A stretch of 64,000 nucleotides of DNA, taken from assembly GCF_042675965.1 (NCBI RefSeq), contig NZ_JBHTKJ010000024.1, positions 1 to 64,000 on the forward strand, in the 5' to 3' direction. Shown in pieces: positions 42,601-51,014 of the stretch. The stretch comes from Virgibacillus_R byunsanensis. GTDB lineage: Bacteria; Bacillota; Bacilli; Bacillales; Amphibacillaceae. Each line of letters opens with the position of its first letter. The stretch's first letter is position 1. Made by a program: the position numbers and the translations under genes. The notes beneath the pieces were generated by a model. That model ran no database searches, was not told the DNA's origin, and saw only the letters and a program-made list of their open reading frames with translations.

Positions 42601-43038
42601 GATACACCGACTTTTTTCTATGGAATGAAACTAGGCGAGGAAATTGAAGTGGAAATTGAACAAGGAAAAACATTGATCGTTAAATTAGTGTCTATTTCAG
42701 AACCTCAATCAGACGGAACGCGTGTCGTTTATTTTGAATTAAATGGTCAATCACGTGAGGTTGTTGTTAAGGATGAGAATGTAAAATCACAGCTTATAAC
42801 AAAACCTAAAATTGACCCGAACAATGAAAAACAGATCGGCGCAACAATGCCGGGAACAGTTATTAAAGTTATTTGTGAAAAAGGGGAAAAGGTAAATAAG
42901 GGTGATTATTTATTAATCACAGAGGCGATGAAGATGGAAACAACAGTTCAGGCTCCATATTCTGGTGTAATTAAAGAAATATACGTCAAAAATAATGAGG
43001 CAATAGCTGTTAACGATTTACTGATTGAATTTGAGTAG
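39595..43038 (+). CDS. pycA: Pyruvate carboxylase
   Basis: An 1147-residue biotin enzyme that replenishes oxaloacetate. The order is biotin carboxylase (1-455, ATP-grasp GGGGRGMR ~167), carboxyltransferase (530-800, DTTFRDAHQSLLATR with the active-site metal and KDMAGLLKP), PC tetramerisation/allosteric region, and biotin carboxyl carrier at the end. The biotinylated Lys is K1113 in EAMKMET. Length is normal for the single-chain enzyme. Start ATG 39595 lies inside the end of ftsW. In Firmicutes the enzyme is inhibited by c-di-AMP directly (Listeria) or via DarB (B. subtilis), whose gene is at 2301. Confidence 0.97.
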   Translation: MAELNQINKVLVANRGEIAIRVFRACTELNIRTVAIYSKEDTGSYHRYKADESYLIGEGKKPIDAYLDIEGIIELAKSVDVDAIHPGYGFLSENIHFAKRCEEEGIQFIGPTSEHLNMFGDKVKARTQAIHAGLPVIPGTDGPVSSLKEVEAFGEKHGYPIIIKASLGGGGRGMRIVRANSGLSEAYDRARSEARAAFGSDEVYVEKLIENPKHIEVQIMGDIHGNLVHLYERDCSVQRRHQKVVEIAPSVSLSESLREEICHAAVDLMKNVNYVNAGTVEFLVTDEDYFFIEVNPRVQVEHTITEMITGIDIVQTQLKVADGQDIHSSSIGIPTQDKVVTNGFAIQSRVTTEDPLNNFMPDTGKIMAYRTGGGFGVRLDAGNGFQGAVISPHYDSLLVKVSTWALTFNQAALKMVRNLKEFRIRGIKTNIPFLENVILHEKFLSGQYSTTFIDQSPELFVFPKRKDRGTKMLTYIGHTTVNGFEGLTKKKKPVFSPPAVPKVGLREEISAGTKQILDERGPEGLANWLKEQNNVMLTDTTFRDAHQSLLATRVRTKDLLQIAEPTARMLPELFSVEMWGGATFDVAYRFLKEDPWDRLLKMREKMPNVLMQMLLRASNAVGYKNYPDNLINEFVEKSAAAGIDVFRIFDSLNWVEGMKPAIQAVRENNKIAEASMCYTGDILDAGRSKYDLAYYQNLAKELENSGAHILGIKDMAGLLKPEAAYQLISTLKETIDIPIHLHTHDTSGNGIHMYARAIDAGVDAVDVANGPMAGLTSQPSAQTLYHALEGTSRQPKINIDSFEKLSHYWEGIREYYQDFESGMKSPHTEIYFHEMPGGQYSNLKQQAKAVGLGERWNEVQTMFRQVNDMFGDVVKVTPSSKVVGDMTLFMVQNNLTEDDIYERGESIDFPDSVIEFAQGYIGQPYQGFPQELQRIILKGKKPIKVRPGELLDPIDFHQLKQSLFKSLDRQVTSFDMISYALYPKVYMDYQKVYEKYGNISVLDTPTFFYGMKLGEEIEVEIEQGKTLIVKLVSISEPQSDGTRVVYFELNGQSREVVVKDENVKSQLITKPKIDPNNEKQIGATMPGTVIKVICEKGEKVNKGDYLLITEAMKMETTVQAPYSGVIKEIYVKNNEAIAVNDLLIEFE

Positions 43039-43044
43039 TAAATG

Positions 43045-43085
43045 AAAAGGTAGAAGAAATCAATTGATTTCTTCTACCTTTTTTT
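43045..43085 (+). terminator. Intrinsic terminator of ftsW-pycA
   Basis: An 18-base arm AAAAGGTAGAAGAAATCA with its complement around ATT, followed by seven T. Confidence 0.93.
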
Positions 43086-43091
43086 AGGCTT

Positions 43092-43256
43092 TAGGAAATT
43101 ATAAATTTGGAGTCTGTGGGTCATTTATTGACTGTGTAAGCCACGTCCAGCTCCGACGTACATGACAAGGAAGGCTTCGACAGCGAAACATCGCACGAAG
43201 AAAAAGCGAACTTCTTTTTCAAGAACGTGGCGAACTTAGTCTGTAAGGGCGCTTCT
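43092..43256. repeat. R2 repeat copy
   Basis: AGGAAATTATAAATTTGGAG, TTATTGACTGTGTAAGCCAC, GACGTACATGACAAGGAAGG, ACATCGCACGAAG and AAAAAGCGAACTT align in order with 24640-24872. Confidence 0.7.
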
Positions 43257-44213
43257 TTAATCTATAGAGGTCACGGTGGATTCGTCCTGATAACTTAATT
43301 CTTTTTCATACTTGGCACTTCTGGATGATAACAATATAAAGTAGCTAATCATCCCAAAATAACAAGTAATAACCAATGCATGGAGTAATGCAATTCCAAG
43401 ATTTAACCTTGTAAATATAATCATAGCACCAAAAAAGACTTGAAGACTTATTAGTACTAATGTAGCGCTCCATCCCCAATACATGATCCGATTTGTTCGA
43501 TAGTTTCTGATTACTTTGATGAAAAAGATAATCGTCCAAATAAATAGAAGTCCAGCAAATAACCTGTGCCCCATTTGAATCCATTGTACAAAATTGAAAT
43601 TACCAAACGCTAAAGGTGAACTGTTTGTACAAAATGGCCAGTCACTACAGACTAAATTCGCATTGGTATGGCGAACCAGTGCACCCGTATATACGACGAA
43701 TAACGTGTAAGCTGCCAATAAGTATATCTCAATGCGGTGTCTCTTTTGTACAATCAGCGATTTTGTATCAAATTTCTTATCAATTTCAAATATTAAAAGC
43801 ATTAATAGAAAAATGGCTGCGAATGATATGAGAGAGATTCCAAAATGTGCGGCCAGCACAAAGTCAGATTGTCCCCACATTACTGCTGCTGCACCAATTA
43901 ATGCTTGCAAGACTAAAAAAAATAGGGATAAAAAAGCTAAAAATTTCACTTCACGAATATGTCCAATAAACTTCCAGGAAAGTATAGACAATGTTAGAAC
44001 TACTACCCCAACAGTTCCTGAAACTAATCTATGACTTAGCTCTATAATAAGTTCAGGTGTTATATTAGATGGTAAGAATTCTCCATCACATAATGGCCAG
44101 CTTGCTCCACAGCCAGCACCAGATTCCGTTTTTGTTACCAGTGCACCACCTATAAGAATAAAAATCATTCCTATTGTAGCGACAACTGATAGTGATTTTA
44201 ATGTTTTGATCAT
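43257..44213 (-). CDS. ctaA: Heme A synthase
   Basis: A 318-residue membrane protein with eight helices that oxidises heme O to heme A for the aa3/caa3 oxidases. The extracellular cysteine pair is C35/C42 (GCGASWPLC). A second pair lies in LVCSDWPFC. Four conserved His lie in ELSHRL, AAHFGIS, MGHRLFAG and LLHAL. Divergent from ctaB, as in B. subtilis. The C-terminal ~20 residues are hydrophilic (KYEKELSYQDESTVTSID). The ATG at 44213 has an AAGCGAGGC site. Confidence 0.95.
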   Translation of the reverse strand: MIKTLKSLSVVATIGMIFILIGGALVTKTESGAGCGASWPLCDGEFLPSNITPELIIELSHRLVSGTVGVVVLTLSILSWKFIGHIREVKFLAFLSLFFLVLQALIGAAAVMWGQSDFVLAAHFGISLISFAAIFLLMLLIFEIDKKFDTKSLIVQKRHRIEIYLLAAYTLFVVYTGALVRHTNANLVCSDWPFCTNSSPLAFGNFNFVQWIQMGHRLFAGLLFIWTIIFFIKVIRNYRTNRIMYWGWSATLVLISLQVFFGAMIIFTRLNLGIALLHALVITCYFGMISYFILLSSRSAKYEKELSYQDESTVTSID

Positions 44214-44703
44214 GAATTAAGCCTCGCTTTATGTCTTATGTCAGTTACGCTATCTATATCATAATCCTTGCATATAGATTAAATCAATATAATTATGCAC
44301 ATGTCATAAAAACGACAATACATATCTTATCACTATTTATCACTATTTTCACTATAGAAAAATAAAAAACTCTTGCATTGTTGACGGTTATTTGCTAGAA
44401 ATAGTGTAGGGGATATTTGCTTAGCTACACTACTGTGCCCATTTTGTGGGCAAACTACATATGCAATATTAGAATGGATGAAGGCTTCTAAGCCTTTCAT
44501 TTTATTTTAGGCGTAAATTTCACAATTCTGTCACATTTAACGCTCTGAAAGCTAGTACAATAAAGCTATGTGGTTAAATAGAATGTAAAAGCATTCCATG
44601 ATACAATTATTTTGATAGACAGGATACTTTTGGGAATACTTGATATTATGGGTAATGCTCGATATTGTGTTTCTATTGTTGGGATGTTAAAGGGGGGATA
44701 AAT
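44214..44703. other. Divergent ctaA/ctaB intergenic region
   Basis: About 490 bases without a gene. It holds, in order, a candidate promoter (TTGCAT 44373, TAGAAA 44396, 17-base spacer), a structured stretch ending in a terminator hairpin (44402-44508), and TTTCACAATT (about 44518), which in reverse resembles the ResD-type TTGTGAA element. A further ~190 bases lead to the ctaB start. Confidence 0.5.
44402..44508 (+). promoter_or_regulatory. Possible structured leader / attenuator before ctaB
   Basis: Three consecutive hairpins: TAGTGTAG (44402-44409) with CTACACTA (44425-44432); TGCCCA (44436-44441) with TGGGCA (44447-44452); and ATGAAGGCTT/AAGCCTTTCAT (44478-44500) followed by TTTATTTT, an intrinsic terminator. 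No gene precedes it on this strand. That suggests attenuation of ctaB or a small RNA. No known riboswitch class was recognised. Confidence 0.45.
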
Positions 44704-45645
44704 GTGATGGATAAGGTTGAAAGCAATCCACAGCTAGTGGGTAAAACGGTTATTACGAATGAAAAAGACACTACATTATTTGCGGATTTAAAAGCGCTGA
44801 TTAAAGTAGGGATCGTTAATTCAAATTTGATAACAACTTTTGCCGGCTTTTGGTTGGCTTTGTATTTTACAAACATGTCATTTGCAGCAAATTGGGGAGT
44901 ATTTATCTTGACAATGGCAGGAAGTGCTCTAGTTATCTCAGGAGGATGTATCCTTAATAACTGGTATGATGTAGATATTGATCCGGTAATGAAAAGGACT
45001 AAAAACAGACCTACTGTTACAGGTAATATTTCACTAAATATGGCATTATTTTTGGGGATTGCTACAACTACTGCTGGTCTAATTCTATTATTGCTTACCA
45101 CTAAAGAGGCAGCCATTATTGGGTTCCTCGGTTGGTTCACTTATGTTGTTTTATATACAATGTGGTCGAAACGAAGATATACACTTAATACTGCTATAGG
45201 AAGTCTTTCAGGGGCAGTCCCCCCTTTAATAGGATGGGCAGCTATTGATCCAAATCTCCATATAGTAGCTATTGTCCTGTTTCTTATTATGTTTATTTGG
45301 CAAACCCCTCATTTCTTAGCGTTGGCTATGAAAAAATGTAAGGATTATAAAGCAGCAGGGATACCAATGTTGCCAGTTGTTCATGGTTTTGAATTTACAA
45401 AACGGCAAATAGTTGTATATATTGCATGCTTGTTACCTCTGCCTTTTTTCTTATCTCCTTTAGGAACTACATTTTTAGTAATTGCTACTCTATTAAATGT
45501 AGGTTGGTTAGTAATGGGAATAAGTGGCTTTTTCATGAAAGATGATTTGAAATGGGCAAATATGATTTTTATTTACTCGTTAAATTATTTAACAATCTTG
45601 TTCTTAATGATGGTAGTAGTAACACTGGATTTCCCCTTTATTTAA
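44704..45645 (+). CDS. ctaB: Protoheme IX farnesyltransferase (heme O synthase)
   Basis: A 313-residue polytopic UbiA-family prenyltransferase that adds the farnesyl tail to heme B, giving heme O. The first Asp-rich motif is NNWYDVDIDPVMKRTKNRP and the second is in the MKKCKDYKAAGIPMLPVV loop. KRRYTLNTAIGSLSGAVPPLIGW is the conserved loop. The GTG at 44704 (or ATG 44707) follows AAGGGGGGATA. The in-frame extension to 44665 has no site. First gene of the caa3 cluster, 109 bases before ctaC. Confidence 0.94.
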   Translation: MMDKVESNPQLVGKTVITNEKDTTLFADLKALIKVGIVNSNLITTFAGFWLALYFTNMSFAANWGVFILTMAGSALVISGGCILNNWYDVDIDPVMKRTKNRPTVTGNISLNMALFLGIATTTAGLILLLLTTKEAAIIGFLGWFTYVVLYTMWSKRRYTLNTAIGSLSGAVPPLIGWAAIDPNLHIVAIVLFLIMFIWQTPHFLALAMKKCKDYKAAGIPMLPVVHGFEFTKRQIVVYIACLLPLPFFLSPLGTTFLVIATLLNVGWLVMGISGFFMKDDLKWANMIFIYSLNYLTILFLMMVVVTLDFPFI

Positions 45646-45754
45646 AATTAGTTTTTTAGTATCTAGTTAGAATTACTTAATCATCAAGGTTTCATATGTA
45701 CTTTTCGTATGGAAATGATAAAGAAGTAAAAAAGAGAAAGAGAGGTATTAATAC

Positions 45755-46807
45755 ATGATAGGTTGGATGGGAAAATTTCGAGCTCTGTTTCTGTTAAGTT
45801 TAGTAGCACTTGTTCTATCAGGTTGTGGAAAGGAGAACTTAACAGCTCTTGTACCTAAAGGTTATGGTGCTGAATCCTCCATGGACTTGATTATTCTTAC
45901 AACTGTAGTTATGTTATTTGTATTTTTAATCGTTATGCTTGTTTATGTAATTGTTTTAGTACGTTTTCGGAAGAAAAAGGGTCAAGAGGATTTCATTCCG
46001 AAACAAGTGGAAGGAAACAAAACGCTTGAAACTATTTGGACAATTATTCCTATATTGTTATTATTAGTAATTGCTGTTCCAACAGTGGCTGCTACATTTG
46101 ATTTGGCAGATCAAAACGGTTCAAGTGAAGGCATAAACATACAAGTAACCGGTAATCAATATTGGTGGCATTTTAACTACATGGGTGAAGAAATACAAAC
46201 TAGTCAGGACTTATACATTCCTGAAGGAGAAAGAGTATACTTAAACATGTTATCCTCCGATGTTATCCATTCATTTTGGGTACCTAGTATTTCAGGGAAA
46301 ATGGATGTTAACCCTGAAAACGAAAATAGAATGTACATCGAAGCGTACGAAGAAGGCGTATATTGGGGTAAATGTGCTGAACTTTGTGGACCTTCTCATT
46401 CCTTGATGGACTTTAAAGTAGTTGTTGTAAGTCCTGAAGAATATGATCAATGGATAGAAGATATGCAGAATGTTGACCCTGAAGAAGAACCACTAGATGC
46501 GGTTGCACAAGAGGGTAAAGCACTCTTTGAAGAAAATAGTTGTATGGGTTGTCATGCGATAGGCTCATCACCAGCTCAAGTTGGTCCAAATTTAACTAAC
46601 TTTGGAGATCGTTCAACTGTTGCAGGTATTTTAGAACCTACAAAAGATAATTTGACCACCTGGATTATGGATCCGGAATCAATCAAACCCGGAAATAAAA
46701 TGACCGGTAATTATCCTGACCTTACTGAAGAGGAAGCAGATAAAATTGCAGAGTACCTAATGCAATTGCAACCATCTGAAGTAACACCAGATAGTGCAGG
46801 AAATTAA
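45755..46807 (+). CDS. ctaC: Cytochrome caa3 oxidase subunit II with fused cytochrome c
   Basis: A 350-residue lipoprotein-type subunit. The lipobox is LSGC (Cys ~24), then two membrane helices. The CuA domain carries GNQYWWHFNY, HSFWVPSISGKMD and the copper motif CAELCGPSH (~208-216). The C-terminal cytochrome c domain has the heme motif CMGCH (~263-267), with the axial Met in NKMTGNYPDL. The fused c domain makes this the caa3 type, taking electrons from cytochrome c. The start follows AGAGAGGTATTAATAC. Confidence 0.95.
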   Translation: MIGWMGKFRALFLLSLVALVLSGCGKENLTALVPKGYGAESSMDLIILTTVVMLFVFLIVMLVYVIVLVRFRKKKGQEDFIPKQVEGNKTLETIWTIIPILLLLVIAVPTVAATFDLADQNGSSEGINIQVTGNQYWWHFNYMGEEIQTSQDLYIPEGERVYLNMLSSDVIHSFWVPSISGKMDVNPENENRMYIEAYEEGVYWGKCAELCGPSHSLMDFKVVVVSPEEYDQWIEDMQNVDPEEEPLDAVAQEGKALFEENSCMGCHAIGSSPAQVGPNLTNFGDRSTVAGILEPTKDNLTTWIMDPESIKPGNKMTGNYPDLTEEEADKIAEYLMQLQPSEVTPDSAGN

Positions 46808-46860
46808 TACACATAAAAAAATATTTTAAGGGATGTAAGACGTAAAGGGAGGTTACAGTA

Positions 46861-48714
46861 GTGAGTAAAGCAGCTACTCAGAAAAGAGGATTCGGCGCTG
46901 TATTATGGGATTATTTAACCACTGTTGATCATAAAAAAATCGGTCATTTGTATTTATTTGGCGGTGGCTTTTTCTTCATACTTGGTGGATTAGAAGCAAT
47001 GATAATCCGAATTCAGCTAATCAAACCAAACAATGATTTTGTAAGTGCTGGTTTGTATAATGAAATGATTACAATGCACGGTACTACCATGATATTCCTG
47101 GCAGCCATGCCGATATTATTAGGGTTAATGAACGCAGTTATGCCATTACAGATAGGTGCAAGAGATGTTGCCTTTCCGTTTTTGAATTCGTTAGGCTTCT
47201 GGCTATTTCTGTTTGGTGGTATATTGCTGAACTGTAGTTGGTTTTTAGGTGGTGCTCCAGATGCTGGTTGGACAGCATATGCACCGTTATCGACGACTAC
47301 ACCTACTCATGGTGTTGACTTTTATATCATGGGACTACAATTATCAGGTGCGGGTACATTAATAGGTGGAATTAACTTCCTCGTTACGATTGTTAATATG
47401 CGTGCTCCTGGTATGACATACATGCGAATGCCATTATTCACCTGGACAACATTTATAGCAAGTTCACTGATTTTATTTGCCTTTCCGGCATTAACAGTTG
47501 GCTTATTCCTATTAATGTTTGACCGTATGTTCGGTGCTGCTTTCTTTGATGTAGCTTTAGGTGGTAATTCCATTATTTGGGAGCATATATTCTGGATATT
47601 TGGACATCCGGAGGTATACATTTTAATTTTACCTGCGTTTGGTTTATTCAGTGATATATTCTCTACATTTTCTAAGAAACGATTATTTGGATATACGGCA
47701 ATGGTATTCGCAACAGTGTTAATTGCATTTTTAGGATTTATGGTTTGGGCCCACCACATGTTTACAGTTGGCCTAGGCCCAGTAGCGAACTCTATATTTG
47801 CAATTGCAACAATGGCAATAGCTGTTCCAACTGGTATTAAAATATTCAACTGGCTCGGTACGATGTGGGGCGGAAGTATTACAATCAATTCAGCAATGTT
47901 ATGGGCATTAGCATTTATACCATCCTTTACTGTCGGTGGTATGACTGGGGTTATGGTAGCTTCAGCAGTTGCTGACTATCAGTACCATGATACCTATTTC
48001 GTTGTTGCACACTTCCACTATGTAATTGTTGGTGGAACCTTATTTGGTATACTAGCAGGTCTTCATTACTGGTGGCCGAAAATGTTTGGTAAGATCCTTC
48101 ATGAAGGTATGGGTAAACTTGCATTTTGGACATTTTTCATTGGATTCCATTTAACATTCTTTATTCAGCACTTCCTAGGATTAATGGGTATGCCACGTCG
48201 TTACTGGGTGTACCTAGAAGACCAAGGATTAGATTTCGGTAACCTTGTTAGTACGATAGGCGCATTCTTTATGGCGTTTGGGGTTATAGTATTTTTGATT
48301 AACGTTATTTACACAACCGTTAAAGGAGAAAAAGCTGCTGATGATCCATGGGATGGCCGTACGCTTGAGTGGGCAACATCATCACCACCTGCTTTTTATA
48401 ACTTTAAACAAACACCACTTGTACGTGGCTTAGATCCTTTATGGATTGAAAAGACAGATGGAAATGGTAAAATGACACCTGCAGAACCATTAGGTGATAT
48501 TCATATGCCTAATAATTCATTTGTACCGTTTGTAATGTCTCTAGGATTCTTTATTGCAGGGTTTGGTTTTATTTATCAAACCGATCATAAAGCATGGTTA
48601 ATCGTACTGTTTGCTGGAATGGCAATTGGGCTTGGATCCATGTTATACAGATCACTAAAAGATGATCATGGATATCATATTACAAAAGAAGAACTTGAAA
48701 GGGAGGCTGACTAA
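46861..48714 (+). CDS. ctaD: Cytochrome caa3 oxidase subunit I
   Basis: A 617-residue heme-copper oxidase catalytic subunit. It has the heme a ligand region TMHGTTMIF, the CuB/cross-link motif WIFGHPEVYILILPAFG in outline, the HHMFTVG element, and the HDTYFVVAHFHYV heme ligands. It reduces oxygen to water with proton pumping. Start GTG 46861 after GGGAGGTTACAGTA. The C-terminal extension beyond the twelve core helices carries two more membrane segments, as in Bacillus caa3. The next gene begins after a single base. Confidence 0.96.
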   Translation: MSKAATQKRGFGAVLWDYLTTVDHKKIGHLYLFGGGFFFILGGLEAMIIRIQLIKPNNDFVSAGLYNEMITMHGTTMIFLAAMPILLGLMNAVMPLQIGARDVAFPFLNSLGFWLFLFGGILLNCSWFLGGAPDAGWTAYAPLSTTTPTHGVDFYIMGLQLSGAGTLIGGINFLVTIVNMRAPGMTYMRMPLFTWTTFIASSLILFAFPALTVGLFLLMFDRMFGAAFFDVALGGNSIIWEHIFWIFGHPEVYILILPAFGLFSDIFSTFSKKRLFGYTAMVFATVLIAFLGFMVWAHHMFTVGLGPVANSIFAIATMAIAVPTGIKIFNWLGTMWGGSITINSAMLWALAFIPSFTVGGMTGVMVASAVADYQYHDTYFVVAHFHYVIVGGTLFGILAGLHYWWPKMFGKILHEGMGKLAFWTFFIGFHLTFFIQHFLGLMGMPRRYWVYLEDQGLDFGNLVSTIGAFFMAFGVIVFLINVIYTTVKGEKAADDPWDGRTLEWATSSPPAFYNFKQTPLVRGLDPLWIEKTDGNGKMTPAEPLGDIHMPNNSFVPFVMSLGFFIAGFGFIYQTDHKAWLIVLFAGMAIGLGSMLYRSLKDDHGYHITKEELEREAD

Positions 48715-48715
48715 C

Positions 48716-49339
48716 ATGAGTCACGATCATTCCTTAAACCCTGAAACAATGCCAAATGAACCAGAAAAAGCCACCCTCGAAGGAAAAAACAAATTTACTG
48801 GATTATGGTTCTTTCTAGGCGGGGAAACGGTTCTATTTGCTACTTTATTCGGAACCTATTTAGCTTTGAGAAATTCAACAGCTGGGGGACCGTCATCAGA
48901 AGAAATCTTTGGTCTAGAACTTGTGTTTATTATGACCATATTATTACTAACAAGTTCATTAACAAGTGTTTATGCTATGTACCATATGAAGAATAATAAC
49001 TACAAGAAAATGCAATTATGGTTAATAATCACAGGTTTACTTGGACTTGGATTCCTATCATGTGAAATATATGAGTTTGTACACTATATTACACATTATG
49101 AATTTACTTTCCGTTCATCGGCATTTGGGTCAGCCTTCTATACATTGGTAGGATTCCATGGAGGTCACGTATTATTTGGACTGTCATGGCTAGCGGCCTT
49201 GTTGATTCGTAATGGAAAACGAGGATTAAACTTATACAACGCACCTAAATTTTATGTATTCAGTCTCTATTGGCACTTTATTGATGTCGTATGGGTATTT
49301 ATCTTTACTGTTGTATATTTAATGGGAAAGGTGGGTTAA
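48716..49339 (+). CDS. ctaE: Cytochrome caa3 oxidase subunit III
   Basis: A 207-residue COX3-type membrane subunit with five helices (NKFTGLWFFLGGETVLFATLFGTYLAL, FGSAFYTLVGFHGGHVLFGLSWL in outline, LYWHFIDVVWVFIFTVVYL). ATG 48716 follows AGGGAGGCTGACTAAC in the end of ctaD. A longer in-frame reading from 48662 overlaps ctaD and is rejected. Confidence 0.94.
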   Translation: MSHDHSLNPETMPNEPEKATLEGKNKFTGLWFFLGGETVLFATLFGTYLALRNSTAGGPSSEEIFGLELVFIMTILLLTSSLTSVYAMYHMKNNNYKKMQLWLIITGLLGLGFLSCEIYEFVHYITHYEFTFRSSAFGSAFYTLVGFHGGHVLFGLSWLAALLIRNGKRGLNLYNAPKFYVFSLYWHFIDVVWVFIFTVVYLMGKVG

Positions 49340-49342
49340 ATA

Positions 49343-49663
49343 ATGGAAAACACCAATTCCGATAACGTAAATCCGTACCAGAAACAGAAAAATAAGGAAG
49401 AAATGAAAAAACAATTAATTACCTTTGCAGCTATGATTGTGTTTACTCTTATTGCTTTTTCAATCGTTGCTACAGAGTTAATGCCTAGTATGTTTGTTGT
49501 ACCCATATTGCTAATATTAGCAGTGATTCAGGTTGGGTTTCAGTTTTATTACTTCATGCATTTGAAGGATAAAGGGCATGATATGGTGGCTGTCATGATT
49601 TTCGGTGGAGTATTTGCTGCAATGCTAACTTTAGCTGGATTAGTGGCTATTACGTGGTGGTAA
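49343..49663 (+). CDS. ctaF: Cytochrome caa3 oxidase subunit IV
   Basis: A 106-residue subunit with three membrane helices of the prokaryotic COX4 family (QLITFAAMIVFTLIAFSIVA, MFVVPILLILAVIQVGFQFYYFMHLKDKGH, GVFAAMLTLAGLVAITWW in outline). It starts three bases after ctaE with a ggtgggttaaata site. A terminator follows. Confidence 0.92.
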   Translation: MENTNSDNVNPYQKQKNKEEMKKQLITFAAMIVFTLIAFSIVATELMPSMFVVPILLILAVIQVGFQFYYFMHLKDKGHDMVAVMIFGGVFAAMLTLAGLVAITWW

Positions 49664-49684
49664 TTAATTCAAGCAAATAATTGA

Positions 49685-49717
49685 AATGATCGGGAGTATT
49701 TTCCCGATCATTTTTTC
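49685..49717 (+). terminator. Intrinsic terminator of ctaBCDEF
   Basis: AATGATCGGGA (49685-49695) pairs with TCCCGATCATT (49702-49712), then TTTTTT. Confidence 0.9.
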
Positions 49718-49719
49718 TT

Positions 49720-49867
49720 AGTAGATAAGAAAGTATAAAACTTTCTTATCTACATAAGTGCAACTAAGGCTTTCACCATTGGGGCTTGCACTCCAGAGCA
49801 TAAGGGCTTCTAAGAAAGCAAAGTACGCTTACTAAGAATTCCTTTAACGGTAAGCCCAGTTTTCTAA
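49720..49867. repeat. R1 repeat with an enlarged second hairpin
   Basis: Hairpin 1 GTAGATAAGAAAGT/ACTTTCTTATCTAC and the linker ATAAGTGCAACTAAGG are standard. The second hairpin is expanded: instead of GGCTTGGCGATAAGCC the arms GGGCTT and AAGCCC are separated by ~70 bases that include CTTCTAAGAAAGC and CGCTTACTAAGAATTCC. Directly behind the ctaF terminator. Confidence 0.72.
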
Positions 49868-49967
49868 CGTTTTGTGTTTTTTACCAAATTTGTCACATAA
49901 CATTGTTTGTAATATGATGAAATACGTTATAATAATAAGATATTATCCTATTTGGAGTGAATTTACC

Positions 49968-50876
49968 ATGTGGTTAGAATTACAAATTTTCGGTTTCCGT
50001 GCCCTTTGGAGTCCATACTTTTTCTTATTTGTATTGGGACTTGCTTTAGCGTATTTTCTTATAACCGGTCCGTTCCGTCATAAATTTGGTGGGGAGGAAC
50101 GGCCAAGTGTAAAACAGCAAATAATGTTTTATATAGGCTTACTGTTACTATATATTGTGAAGGGTGGTCCAATTGACCTCTTATCACATATTATGCTAAC
50201 AACTCATATGATTCAAATGGCTCTCTATTATTTAGTTTTTCCTATTCTAATGCTAAAAGGAATTCCAGTTTGGATTTGGGAAAAGATTTTATATAAACCA
50301 GTAATTAAGCCAGTTATAAAGCTCTTGACTATGCCGATTATTTCTTTATTACTGTTTAATACATTATTTTCAATGTATCACTTACCAGCAATTTTCGATT
50401 ATGCAAAATCTTCACAAGTTGTTCATACATCCATTTCACTTATTATTCTTTTTGCGGCTTTTATCGTGTGGTTGCCAATATTATCACCGCTCAAAGAATT
50501 CGATCGTATGAAGCCAATATTAAAACTTGGTTATATATTTGCTAACGGAGTGTTGATTACACCAGCATGTGTATTAATTATTTTTGCAGATGTTCCTTTA
50601 TTTGCAACATATACTCAAGATGGTGCATGGATGCAAGCGTTAAGTTTATGTGTTCCTGGAGATGTATTACAAGGACTTACGTATGCAATTTCTGGCCCTG
50701 AAATGTTTTCCCCTATGAGTACACTTGAAGATCAACAGCTTGGTGGTATCATTATGAAAATAATGCAAGAGATTACGTATGGTATTATTTTAGCAAGGAT
50801 ATTTTTTGGCTGGTTCAATAAAGAGAGTCTTAAAGTTGACCCATTGCCTTCAGTTAGTCCTAGTGAATCTCATTAG
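49968..50876 (+). CDS. ctaG: CtaG, cytochrome caa3 assembly factor
   Basis: A 302-residue membrane protein with about seven helices of the CtaG_caa3 family. It is required for formation of active caa3 oxidase in B. subtilis, probably through copper delivery. Conserved pieces are HIMLTTHMIQMALYYLVFPILML in outline, SPLKEFDRMKP, PACVLIIFAD and DQQLGGIIMKIMQE with conserved His and Met. The ATG at 49968 has TTTGGAGTGA; upstream in-frame codons to 49872 overlap the promoter area (TATAAT near 49930). Separated from ctaF by an R1 repeat and thus has its own promoter. Confidence 0.93.
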   Translation: MWLELQIFGFRALWSPYFFLFVLGLALAYFLITGPFRHKFGGEERPSVKQQIMFYIGLLLLYIVKGGPIDLLSHIMLTTHMIQMALYYLVFPILMLKGIPVWIWEKILYKPVIKPVIKLLTMPIISLLLFNTLFSMYHLPAIFDYAKSSQVVHTSISLIILFAAFIVWLPILSPLKEFDRMKPILKLGYIFANGVLITPACVLIIFADVPLFATYTQDGAWMQALSLCVPGDVLQGLTYAISGPEMFSPMSTLEDQQLGGIIMKIMQEITYGIILARIFFGWFNKESLKVDPLPSVSPSESH

Positions 50877-50890
50877 ATGAAAATATGGTG

Positions 50891-50930
50891 AAAAACATGA
50901 GTTTCACTTCATGCGAAACTCGTGTTTTTA
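50891..50930 (+). terminator. Intrinsic terminator of ctaG
   Basis: AAAAACATGAGTTTC pairs with GAAACTCGTGTTTTT with one wobble. Confidence 0.85.
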
Positions 50931-51014
50931 TTATGAGATAGATTTAGAATAATTACTATCCATAGTATTAGGTTATTATGTACAGCAACACTCAATAGAA
51001 AGGATTCGTGAAAA

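Noticed and set aside
44673..45140. 155-codon open frame on the minus strand
   Set aside because: Antisense to ctaB, a shadow of its codon bias.
47322..47888. 188-codon open frame on the minus strand
   Set aside because: Antisense to the highly conserved ctaD; no supporting site or similarity.
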